Source: CAYVUM01 sp964619055
GTDB taxonomy: Bacteria > Pseudomonadota > Alphaproteobacteria > Rhodospirillales > Defluviicoccaceae
Reading direction: 5' to 3'
DNA length: 44,484 bases
Assembly: GCA_964619055.1 (NCBI GenBank)
Contig: CAZUDB010000027.1
Location: 1-44,484, forward strand
Below are positions 33,697 to 42,494 of this stretch, piece by piece. The notes beneath the pieces were generated by a model. That model saw only the letters and a list, made by a program, of their open reading frames with translations, ran no database searches and was not told where the DNA came from. Numbering within the stretch: the first letter of the stretch is position 1; every line of letters starts with the position of its first letter. Both the position numbers and the translations under genes were made by a program.

Positions 33697-35021
33697 CTGC
33701 TGCGGCTCAACCGGCCCTCGCGCATCCCTGCCTGCCGAGTTGCGGTGGCGTTTCCGCGCCGTTTGCCGAAGCGATGGCGGCCGCGGGCCCGTTCGAACGC
33801 GAACCGTGGATCGCTGTGGCCGTTTCCGGCGGCGCTGACAGTATGGCACTTGCCTTGGTCGCCCAAGTATGGGTGCAGCACCGCGGCGGCCGCATCTCCG
33901 CCCTGACTGTAGATCACGGCCTTCGAGCCGGATCGGATCAGGAGGCCGCGTCCGTCGCCCGCTGGATGGCGGCGCGGGGCATTGAGCACATCGTCCTTCG
34001 CTGGGAGGGCGAAAAACCGGTCGCGGGCATCCAGGCTACGGCTCGCGCCGCCCGCTATCGGTTGCTGGACGCCTGGTGCCGGCAACAGGGCGTGCTACAC
34101 CTGTTACTAGGCCACCATCGCAGAGATCAGGCCGAAACGGTTCTTATGCGTGAGCGTCGGAGCGGCGAGGACAGCGAGCCCTCCGCTATGACGCGGTTGG
34201 TCACAACGCCCAGTATCCGCCTGATCAGGCCGTTGCTGGATTTGGCGCCCGAGGTCTTGAAACTGTGGCTCCGGACACGGGGCCAGCCGTGGATCGAGGA
34301 CCCCTCCAACCTCGATCCACGGTTCGAGCGAGTACGTGTGCGGTCCCGGATCATTGCCGAGCCCAATCTGGGAGAGGACGCCCTGATCCGCGCCCGTCGC
34401 GGGCAGCAGCGCGACGAGGCCGTCGAGCCTAAGATCCGGCGGTTGTTGGCCGGCGCCTGTCGTCTCCATCCGGCGGGATTTGCGCGGATAGATCGGGGGC
34501 ATTTGGCGGCTGAGACCGACGGCGTGGCCCACGCAGCCCTGCGCTGGGTGCTCACCACGATCAGCGGGCGCCCCCACGGTCCCGGCTGGCCGCCCCTTCG
34601 CCGCTTTGCCCGCCGCTTTGATGAGGCGCCCCTCGGCTTCAGTGCTACTTTGCACCGCTGCCGCGTGATTGCGGAGCGTGAAGATCTATTGGTCGTCCGC
34701 GAGTGCAGAAATCTGCCGCCGCCGCGACGAGCGACGCCCGGCCGCGCCATCCGGTGGGACGGTCGGTTCCGTCTGGAGGTGGGTGCTGCTGTGCCGGCCG
34801 GTAGCCACATCGCGGCGCTGGGCAACAACCCGCTTCCCGTTGCCCGTCCAATTCCGGCTGCGGCACGCTGCGGCTTGCCGGTCCTCGTCTTCGCCGACGG
34901 GGCCCATGCTGTCGCAACGCTCGGCCCTTTGGTTGAGCCGAATCTATCCGGTCTACGCGCTGTCTACGAACCCGCGCGTACGCTGTCGGGGATGGGAAGA
35001 TTTCTTGCGGACGAGAATTGA
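33687..35021 (+). CDS. tilS: TilS, tRNA(Ile)-lysidine synthase
   Basis: A 444-residue enzyme that modifies C34 of the CAU-anticodon tRNA-Ile with lysine so it reads AUA. The ATP-binding P-loop is AVSGGADSMALALVAQ at about residues 45-60, followed by the family motif LTVDHGLRAGSDQEA and LGHHRRDQAETVLMR. Next come IRLIRPLLDLAPEVLKLWL and WIEDPSNLDPRFERVRVR, the tRNA recognition linker. The ATG at 33687 lies inside the cpoB end (10-base overlap); longer upstream frames lack family sequence. Essential in most bacteria. Confidence 0.93.
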   Translation: MPLTAAAQPALAHPCLPSCGGVSAPFAEAMAAAGPFEREPWIAVAVSGGADSMALALVAQVWVQHRGGRISALTVDHGLRAGSDQEAASVARWMAARGIEHIVLRWEGEKPVAGIQATARAARYRLLDAWCRQQGVLHLLLGHHRRDQAETVLMRERRSGEDSEPSAMTRLVTTPSIRLIRPLLDLAPEVLKLWLRTRGQPWIEDPSNLDPRFERVRVRSRIIAEPNLGEDALIRARRGQQRDEAVEPKIRRLLAGACRLHPAGFARIDRGHLAAETDGVAHAALRWVLTTISGRPHGPGWPPLRRFARRFDEAPLGFSATLHRCRVIAEREDLLVVRECRNLPPPRRATPGRAIRWDGRFRLEVGAAVPAGSHIAALGNNPLPVARPIPAAARCGLPVLVFADGAHAVATLGPLVEPNLSGLRAVYEPARTLSGMGRFLADEN

Positions 35022-35109
35022 CATACTATGTCCCATAAGCGCTGAAGGTATGTTTCATTTGCCGTCAGCGCCTCATGACGATCCCCGCGTTTGATGAGGG
35101 TAGGACAGC

Positions 35110-37056
35110 GTGAACGTCAGTAAAAACTTGGTCTTGTGGGCGGTGATCGCCATCGCCATTGTCTTCCTTTTCAACATGTTTCAGGAGGACCGTCCGCGGA
35201 CCGGACGAGAGGCACTGGCGTATTCCGACTTCGTGAGTCAGGTCGATTCAGGCGGTGTTCGCGACGTTACCATCAGCGGCCGGGATATCCTGGGCCATTA
35301 CACGGACGGCCGACCCTTTCAAACCTACGCGCCTGATGATCCTGGCCTGATCATTCGGCTGCAAGCGCACGGGGTATCCATTAGTGCCCGCCCGGTCGAC
35401 GAAGGCGAACCGACGATCTGGAGCGTGCTGATATCCTGGTTCCCCATGCTGCTGTTGATTGGCGTGTGGGTGTTCTTCATGCGCCAGATGCAATCCGGAG
35501 GCGGCAAAGCCATGGGCTTTGGCAAGAGCAAAGCCCGGCTTTTGACCGAGCGCTCCGGGCGAGTGACCTTCTCTGACGTCGCCGGCATTGATGAGGCCAA
35601 GCAGGAGTTGGAGGAGGTCGTCGATTTCCTCAAAGATCCGCAGAAGTTCCAACGCCTGGGCGGCAAAATCCCTAAGGGATGCCTGCTTGTCGGCCCACCG
35701 GGAACAGGCAAGACGCTTCTCGCGCGCGCAATTGCCGGCGAGGCCAACGTGCCATTCTTCACCATTTCCGGTTCCGATTTCGTGGAAATGTTTGTGGGTG
35801 TTGGGGCGTCGCGCGTGCGTGACATGTTCGAGCAGGGCAAGAAGAACGCGCCGTGCATCATCTTCATCGACGAAATCGATGCAGTCGGCCGCCACCGTGG
35901 TGCTGGTCTTGGCGGCGGCAATGATGAGCGCGAGCAGACCCTCAACCAGCTTCTCGTCGAAATGGATGGCTTCGAGGCCAACGACGGCGTGATCCTCGTG
36001 GCGGCCACAAACCGACCGGACGTGTTAGACCCCGCGCTGCTGCGCCCCGGTCGTTTTGACCGCCAGGTTATGGTCCCCAATCCAGACATCCTTGGTCGCG
36101 AGCAAATCCTGAAAGTCCACATGCGCAAAGTGCCCTTGGGCCCCGACGTGGATGCCAAAGTCATAGCCCGCGGAACGCCCGGCTTTTCCGGGGCCGATTT
36201 GGCCAATCTGGTCAACGAAGCCGCGCTGCTCGCCGCCCGGGTCGGTCGCAAGCTTGTGACCATGGCCGAGTTCGAAGCCAGCAAGGACAAGGTGATGATG
36301 GGGTCCGAGCGCCGGTCGATGGTAATGACCGAGGAGGAGAAGCGCCTGACGGCCTACCACGAGGCCGGCCATGCCCTCGTCGGCCTTCACGTGCCTAAGC
36401 ACGACCCGCTCCACAAGGTAACGATTATTCCGCGCGGCCGGGCTCTGGGCGTGACCATGTCACTGCCGGAACGCGATCGCCTCAGCTACTCGCTTCTGGA
36501 GTTGGAATCCCGGTTGGCCGTCATGTTCGGAGGACGGTGCGCCGAGGAAATCGTCTTCGGCGACGACAACGTTACGACGGGCGCCGGCAACGACATCAAG
36601 CAGGCGACCGAAATGGCGCGGCGGATGGTCACGGAGTTCGGCTTTTCCGAGCGGCTTGGACCGCTCCGGTACGCCGACAACCAGGAGGAAGTGTTCCTGG
36701 GTCATTCGGTGACGCAGCAAAAGCACGTTTCCGATGGCACCGCTCGCGCCATTGATGAGGAGGTGCGCCGCCTGATCGATGAGGCCGAGGCTGTGGCCGG
36801 CCGAATTCTCGTAGAGCATCGCCACGATCTGGACACCCTCGCCAACGCCCTCCTTGAGTACGAAACCCTGAGCGGCCCGGAAGTGGAGGCGCTGCTGCGC
36901 GGGGAGCCGATCGTGCGGGTCGAACCAAAGGACGAGCCGCCGCCGAGCAAAGGGCGAGAGCCTGGTCGGCGTTCCCCCGTGCCGTCGACCGGTGGCCGCG
37001 CAAACAATGGCCCGCCTTCGGGCGATATGGGTGCGGAGCCGCAGCCGGGCCGTTAA
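35110..37056 (+). CDS. ftsH: FtsH, membrane AAA+ zinc protease
   Basis: A 648-residue protein starting at GTG with AGGA upstream. Two membrane helices flank a periplasmic loop (VLWAVIAIAIVFLFNMF and LISWFPMLLLIGVWVFFM). The AAA domain has Walker A GPPGTGKT at 195-202, Walker B IIFIDEIDAVGRHRG and the second region of homology RPDVLDPALLRPGRFDRQV. The zinc site HEAGH is at 417-421. A disordered Pro/Gly-rich tail follows. FtsH degrades unassembled or regulated membrane and cytosolic proteins. It follows tilS by 88 bases and precedes folP, as in many proteobacteria. Confidence 0.98.
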   Translation: MNVSKNLVLWAVIAIAIVFLFNMFQEDRPRTGREALAYSDFVSQVDSGGVRDVTISGRDILGHYTDGRPFQTYAPDDPGLIIRLQAHGVSISARPVDEGEPTIWSVLISWFPMLLLIGVWVFFMRQMQSGGGKAMGFGKSKARLLTERSGRVTFSDVAGIDEAKQELEEVVDFLKDPQKFQRLGGKIPKGCLLVGPPGTGKTLLARAIAGEANVPFFTISGSDFVEMFVGVGASRVRDMFEQGKKNAPCIIFIDEIDAVGRHRGAGLGGGNDEREQTLNQLLVEMDGFEANDGVILVAATNRPDVLDPALLRPGRFDRQVMVPNPDILGREQILKVHMRKVPLGPDVDAKVIARGTPGFSGADLANLVNEAALLAARVGRKLVTMAEFEASKDKVMMGSERRSMVMTEEEKRLTAYHEAGHALVGLHVPKHDPLHKVTIIPRGRALGVTMSLPERDRLSYSLLELESRLAVMFGGRCAEEIVFGDDNVTTGAGNDIKQATEMARRMVTEFGFSERLGPLRYADNQEEVFLGHSVTQQKHVSDGTARAIDEEVRRLIDEAEAVAGRILVEHRHDLDTLANALLEYETLSGPEVEALLRGEPIVRVEPKDEPPPSKGREPGRRSPVPSTGGRANNGPPSGDMGAEPQPGR

Positions 37057-37099
37057 CCGGGCCTGGCCTCGTCGCACCGCACCGCGCTGCACGGCATCG

Positions 37100-37963
<864 letters not shown>

Positions 37964-37974
37964 ATGCCGAGTGT

Positions 37975-37988
37975 GTGACAACTGTCAC
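37975..37988. promoter_or_regulatory. Perfect inverted repeat GTGACA-N2-TGTCAC upstream of glmM
   Basis: A 6-bp arm inverted repeat with a 2-base spacer, 12 bases after the folP stop and about 83 bases before the glmM ATG. A TATAAG hexamer at 38033-38038 could be a -10 element, but no good -35 was found. It may be an operator or chance. Confidence 0.25.
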
Positions 37989-38070
37989 GGAACCGACCCT
38001 GCTTCTCCATCTACTTTTTACAGTGGTGCGCCTATAAGGGCGAAAGGTTGTCTAGGAACTGGATACGGCA

Positions 38071-39417
38071 ATGACGCGACGTCTTTTCGGAACGGATGGT
38101 ATTCGTGGCACTTCGAACCGGGAGCCCATGACGGCGGAAACCGCTTTGCGGGTTGGTATGGCCGCGGGCCTCTACTTTCGCCGTGGGGATCACCGCCACC
38201 GGGTGCTGATCGGCAAGGATACGCGGCTGTCCGGTTACATGTTGGAGCCGTCACTGACGGCGGGCTTCATCTCCATGGGCATGGACGTGATTTTGGTGGG
38301 ACCGTTGCCGACACCGGCGGTGGCCATGCTGACCCGCTCCATGCGGTGCGATCTGGGCGTGATGCTGTCCGCCTCCCACAATCCGTTCCAGGACAATGGG
38401 ATCAAGCTGTTCGGCCCTGACGGCCATAAGCTGTCCGATGAAGTCGAGCTCGCTATCGAACACCACATGGCAAATGGCATTGCCGACCATTTGGCCCGGC
38501 CCGAGGAGCTCGGCCGCGCCCGTCGCCTGGAGGATGTTCGAGGCCGATATACGGAGGCCGTCAAGCAAACCTTTCCCAAGGGTTTGACGTTAAGCGGGCT
38601 CCGCATCGTCGTCGACTGCGCCAACGGTGCCGCCTATCGGGTTGCGCCGGAAGTGCTGTGGGAATTGGGGGCCGAGGTCATTCCGCTCGGTGACAATCCG
38701 GACGGTCGCAACATCAACAAGGATTGCGGGTCCACGGCCACGGATACGATGTGCCGGAAGGTTGTGGAGTATCGCGCCGATTTCGGCATTGCCTTGGATG
38801 GTGACGCGGATCGGGTTCTCGTCGCCGATGAGACTGGCGCGCTCGTCGATGGGGATCAGTTGATGGGCCTGATCGCGGACCACTGGGCCGCGACGGGCCA
38901 GTTGCGTGGCGGCGGTGTTGTCGCCACGGTCATGTCCAATCTCGGTCTGGAACGACACCTGGAGCGCCGAAACCTGAAACTGCACCGCACCCAGGTGGGC
39001 GACCGGTACGTGACCGAGCACATGCGCGCCACCGGCATCAACGTCGGTGGCGAACAATCTGGTCACATCATTTTCGCGGACTACACGACCACCGGCGACG
39101 GCCTGATCGCAGCGTTGCAGGTGTTGGCCGTCATCGTTGGGTCGCGCCGCCGAGCCAGCGAGGTGTGTCGCGTGTTCCAACCGGTGCCGCAGCTATTGAA
39201 GAACGTGCGGTTCTCGGGCGGACAGCCTTTGGAAAACGACACCGTTAAGGAGGCGATTGCCGAGGCCGAGCGTCGGCTCAGCAATTCCGGGCGTCTGCTC
39301 ATCCGCAAGTCCGGCACGGAGCCGGTGATCCGGGTCATGGCCGAAAGCGAGGATGAGACGGCGCTGACCACTATTGTCGACGAGATTTGCTCGGTGATCG
39401 GCAAGGCTGCGGCGTGA
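38071..39417 (+). CDS. glmM: GlmM, phosphoglucosamine mutase
   Basis: A 448-residue enzyme converting glucosamine-6-phosphate to glucosamine-1-phosphate for UDP-GlcNAc. It begins RRLFGTDGIRGTSN. The phosphoserine loop VMLSASHNPFQDNGIK has catalytic Ser102. The metal loop ALDGDADRV, the sugar loop VGGEQSGHII and the C-terminal phosphate loop LIRKSGTEPVIRVMAE all match. Normal length. It lies downstream of folP as in E. coli and supplies the cell-wall precursor. Confidence 0.98.
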   Translation: MTRRLFGTDGIRGTSNREPMTAETALRVGMAAGLYFRRGDHRHRVLIGKDTRLSGYMLEPSLTAGFISMGMDVILVGPLPTPAVAMLTRSMRCDLGVMLSASHNPFQDNGIKLFGPDGHKLSDEVELAIEHHMANGIADHLARPEELGRARRLEDVRGRYTEAVKQTFPKGLTLSGLRIVVDCANGAAYRVAPEVLWELGAEVIPLGDNPDGRNINKDCGSTATDTMCRKVVEYRADFGIALDGDADRVLVADETGALVDGDQLMGLIADHWAATGQLRGGGVVATVMSNLGLERHLERRNLKLHRTQVGDRYVTEHMRATGINVGGEQSGHIIFADYTTTGDGLIAALQVLAVIVGSRRRASEVCRVFQPVPQLLKNVRFSGGQPLENDTVKEAIAEAERRLSNSGRLLIRKSGTEPVIRVMAESEDETALTTIVDEICSVIGKAAA

Positions 39418-39454
39418 GCGCCTTCGCGCACGTCCGCCGCATGATTGCCGTCGG

Positions 39455-40261
39455 ATGACGGGCCGGGTTCTAATCGTCGCCGGATCGGACTCGGGCGGCG
39501 GGGCCGGCATTCAGGCTGACATCAAGACCGTCACCGCGCTCGGCGGCTTTGCGATGACCGCGATCACGGCGTTGACGGCCCAGAACACCGAAGGAGTCTC
39601 CGGCATTCACGACGTGCCCCCCGCCTTTGTGAGGGAGCAGATGGTGCAGGTCTTGCGCGATCTGGGGACTGACTGCATCAAGATCGGCATGCTGCACCGC
39701 GCCGACGTCATCGATGCCGTTTTTGAGACGCTGGATGCCGAAGCACCCGATGTGCCGCTTGTGCTGGATCCCGTGATGGTGGCGAAGGGCGGGCATCCAC
39801 TGTTGACGCCCGATGCGGTCGACCACGTGCGCCGTCGGGCCTTACCGCGCGCGCGGATCGCTACGCCGAATCTGCCCGAGGCGGCCGTGCTGGCCGGTGA
39901 AGCACCGGAACGCCACAGCGAGCCAAGCGTCGAACTGGCCCAGGCTGTTCTGGCGCTGGGGCCTGCGGCCGTGCTGTTGAAGGGTGGCCACGGGATTGGA
40001 GACAGGTTGACCGACCTCTTGGTCGACCGGGACGGCCTGACCCAGTGCTTTGAGAGCGACCGGATCGCGACAACGAGCACCCACGGCACCGGGTGCACCC
40101 TCGCCTCAGCCATCGCCACCGGCGTTGCCCAAGCTATGAACGTAAGCGATGCAGTGGCGCGGGCCCAACGCTACGTGTTAGAGGCGATCCGTACGGCCCC
40201 TGGGCTCGGTCGCGGCCATGGCCCGCTCAACCATGGCCACACGGTCACGCCCTTTTCGTGA
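39455..40261 (+). CDS. thiD: ThiD, hydroxymethylpyrimidine/phosphomethylpyrimidine kinase
   Basis: A 268-residue ribokinase-fold kinase producing HMP diphosphate, the substrate used by ThiE. It opens VLIVAGSDSGGGAGIQADIKTV and has FAMTAITALTAQNT, CIKIGMLHRADVIDAV, LVLDPVMVAKGG, TPNLPEAAVLAG and the catalytic THGTGCTLASAIA. Length is normal. It follows glmM by 37 bases. No TPP riboswitch was seen upstream. Confidence 0.95.
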   Translation: MTGRVLIVAGSDSGGGAGIQADIKTVTALGGFAMTAITALTAQNTEGVSGIHDVPPAFVREQMVQVLRDLGTDCIKIGMLHRADVIDAVFETLDAEAPDVPLVLDPVMVAKGGHPLLTPDAVDHVRRRALPRARIATPNLPEAAVLAGEAPERHSEPSVELAQAVLALGPAAVLLKGGHGIGDRLTDLLVDRDGLTQCFESDRIATTSTHGTGCTLASAIATGVAQAMNVSDAVARAQRYVLEAIRTAPGLGRGHGPLNHGHTVTPFS

Positions 40262-40289
40262 GACGGCTCCATTCCGCGGAGGAAACAGT

Positions 40290-40661
40290 ATGAAGCAGTC
40301 GGCACCATTCGGCGCGGCGATGGTCTTGGTCGCCGCTGCGGCCACGACCGTCGGTCCGGCGATCGCCGCGGATTCGGAAGCCCTATGGCTGCCGCAAGGC
40401 CGCGCGGTGAACGTCTCCCCCGAGAGCTTGGGCTATCCGGCAACCCCTGGGCCTGTCGAAGCCGGTGCGGCCGGCGCGATCTCACCGTCCGCGTCGTCGC
40501 TCCGTGGCCAATCCGATCCGGACGCCATACGACGGACGGACCGACGCAATGATAGCAACTGGCGCATCCGTCCCGTTCAGGAACTGAAGGAGTACGACCG
40601 CTCGACGATACCGGAGGAGGATCGTCTGAACCGCCCGACGGCGCTCCGCATCCGATTGTAG
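40290..40661 (+). CDS. Small exported protein of unknown function downstream of thiD
   Basis: A 123-residue protein with a signal peptide (MKQSAPFGAAMVLVAAAATTVGPAIAA, cut near IAA-DSE). GGAGG precedes the ATG. The mature part is Pro/Ser-rich and charged (SLRGQSDPDAIRRTDRRND, ELKEYDRSTIPEEDRL), probably unstructured, with no cysteines. I do not recognise it. It follows thiD by 28 bases and probably shares its transcript. Confidence 0.6.
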   Translation: MKQSAPFGAAMVLVAAAATTVGPAIAADSEALWLPQGRAVNVSPESLGYPATPGPVEAGAAGAISPSASSLRGQSDPDAIRRTDRRNDSNWRIRPVQELKEYDRSTIPEEDRLNRPTALRIRL

Positions 40662-40686
40662 CGGCGGGTTAGCACGCCCCCTCGGG

Positions 40687-40712
40687 AAAAAAAGAACGGC
40701 CTAAGCGGCACC
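40687..40712 (-). terminator. Probable terminator of the RhlE-type helicase gene
   Basis: On the minus strand GCC-GCTTA-GGC with imperfect flanking pairs is followed by seven T residues, about 25 bases past the rhlE stop. It resembles the elements at 9811-9836 and 4728-4754. Confidence 0.4.
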
Positions 40713-40734
40713 CCCCTGCTCGTCATAGCAAGCC

Positions 40735-41985
40735 TCACGCCGCTGCTTTTGGGCGACGTCGACGGGATCGCCCAGGGCGGCGAGGTTTTGGGTGCGCGGC
40801 GATGCTTGGCGACGGCAGTCGCGGGGATGCGGGGGGGGAGTTGTTTGGGGCGCTCAGAACCGCGATGCGACAGCCGGTCAGGCGTTCGATTTTCTTCAGA
40901 TCACCCTTCTCTGTCTCATCGCAAAGCGACACGGCGCTCCCGTCCGCACCGGCACGAGCCGTCCGTCCGATCCGGTGGACATAACTTTCCGGCTCCTTCG
41001 GGAGCTCAAAATTAATGACATGGGTGATGTTGTCCACATCGATCCCGCGCGCGGCGATGTCCGTCGCCACCAGGACCCGAATGTCGCCGCCCCTGAATCG
41101 TTCAAGTGCATTTTGGCGCGCACTCTGCGACTTGTTGCCGTGCAGCGCATCGGCGGCGATGCCCGACCGGCTCAGTTGATCGGCCACGCGGTTGGCGCGG
41201 TGCTTCGTTCGTGTGAACACGATCACGCGCGCCAGTGCCGGATCTGCCAATAGACGGGTCAGAACCTCGCGCTTATCTGCCGTTTTTGTATGAATCACGC
41301 GTTGCTCGATCCGATCGACCGCTACCGTTTTCGGTGTCACCTCGATCCGCACAGGGTCAAAGAGCATCTCACGGGCGAGATGCTCAACGTCCGCCGGCAT
41401 TGTCGCCGAGAACATCGCACTCTGCCGCTGTTTGGGGAGTGCTGCGATTATCTTCCGAACGTCTCGAATAAAGCCCATGTCCAACATGCGGTCAGCTTCG
41501 TCCACAACCAAGTGATGGGCCGCGTTCAAGCGAACATACCCTTGCTGAACGAGGTCCAGCAGCCGGCCCGGTGTTGCCACGACAATGTCGACGCCGGAAG
41601 CGACGGCCTTTCGTTGCGGACCTGAAGCAACACCTCCGACGATTGCCACGCACCTCAATCGTAGGTTCTTGCCGTATATAGCGATGCTGTTGGCAATCTG
41701 GATGACCAATTCCCGGGTTGGCGCCAGGATCAAAGCGCGCGTCGCGGCGGGCCCCGGCCGCACACGGGCGTCAGTCAATTGGCATAGCAGCGGTAGGGCG
41801 AATGCTGCAGTTTTGCCGGTTCCGGTTTGCGCGATGCCGAGCAAGTCCCTTCCGGACAGGAGGAGCGGGATGGAACGAACCTGAATGGGCGTCGGTACTG
41901 AGTAGCCTTGGCTTTCCAGCGCACGAACCACAGAGGGCGATAGCTCAAGGTTCGCGAATGTCGTTTCCGTCACTGTAAGTTTCAT
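40735..41985 (-). CDS. rhlE: RhlE-type DEAD-box RNA helicase
   Basis: A 416-residue RNA helicase. Motifs are FANLELSPSVVRALESQGY, the Q motif (TPIQ), AQTGTGKTAAF (motif I), APTRELVIQI, ATPGRLLDL, VDEADRMLDMGF (DEAD), SATMP (III), VFTRTKHRANRVADQL, VATDIAARGIDVDNI and YVHRIGRTARAG (VI). The C-terminus is short and basic. It probably remodels RNA or ribosome intermediates. AAGGA directly abuts the ATG at 41985, so the true start may differ. The in-frame open stretch to 42231 does not look like helicase sequence. Confidence 0.95.
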   Translation of the reverse strand: MKLTVTETTFANLELSPSVVRALESQGYSVPTPIQVRSIPLLLSGRDLLGIAQTGTGKTAAFALPLLCQLTDARVRPGPAATRALILAPTRELVIQIANSIAIYGKNLRLRCVAIVGGVASGPQRKAVASGVDIVVATPGRLLDLVQQGYVRLNAAHHLVVDEADRMLDMGFIRDVRKIIAALPKQRQSAMFSATMPADVEHLAREMLFDPVRIEVTPKTVAVDRIEQRVIHTKTADKREVLTRLLADPALARVIVFTRTKHRANRVADQLSRSGIAADALHGNKSQSARQNALERFRGGDIRVLVATDIAARGIDVDNITHVINFELPKEPESYVHRIGRTARAGADGSAVSLCDETEKGDLKKIERLTGCRIAVLSAPNNSPPASPRLPSPSIAAHPKPRRPGRSRRRRPKAAA

Positions 41986-42494
41986 TCCTTGCGGGCCAGC
42001 GAGTGAGGCCTGCAGAAGGTGCAGGCTCGCGCACCGCGTGTGACCGTCTTCCACGCGCGGCTGGAGTGAACGGATTGTTGCGATTTGTGGCGACAACGAG
42101 GCAGCGCCGATATGAACAGGCGCAGCATACGCGATTATCGGATGGTCGGGAAATAGCGGAATCGCGGGAGCCTCTCCAGGGGACATCCCTTCGGCTAAGC
42201 GCCCTGGCCCGACGGATGGAGGCCGTAACAACGCTGTTTCCGGCCAGTGACCGCCCTAACGAACATCGAACCAGCGCGTCTTTAGGGCTCGCCGAAAGCA
42301 CCCCGCGCGAAAACCGCTCATGGATTGCGGAATTGGCCCAATCAGCTATCCTCGCCAGCAACTAAGTGCGTCACAAGCGGACGCGGGGTCACAAAATCGC
42401 CATATTAACAAGCGGCGAGCCAGTTTATGTCACTCGACTGCGTTTGCCTGCAGTACCCCATGAATGCGGACGAACCGGCGTTCAAGGAGGTGGC
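41986..42494. other. Divergent intergenic region between rhlE and the receptor-like gene
   Basis: About 509 bases hold the promoters of both the minus-strand helicase and the plus-strand gene at 42495. A plus-strand frame at 42003-42365 encodes a charged peptide with no recognisable fold and I do not call it. A GAGCGGGTTTTCGCGCG-like segment on the minus strand near 42300 and A/T-rich bases at 42390-42430 are the only compositional signs. No RNA gene is apparent. Confidence 0.4.

Noticed and set aside
39418..39454. TPP riboswitch before thiD
   Set aside because: Only 37 bases separate glmM and thiD, too short for the element, and no conserved thi-box sequence was seen.
42003..42365. Plus-strand 120-codon frame between rhlE and the receptor-like gene
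   Set aside because: No ribosome site, no family sequence, and it overlaps the likely helicase leader.
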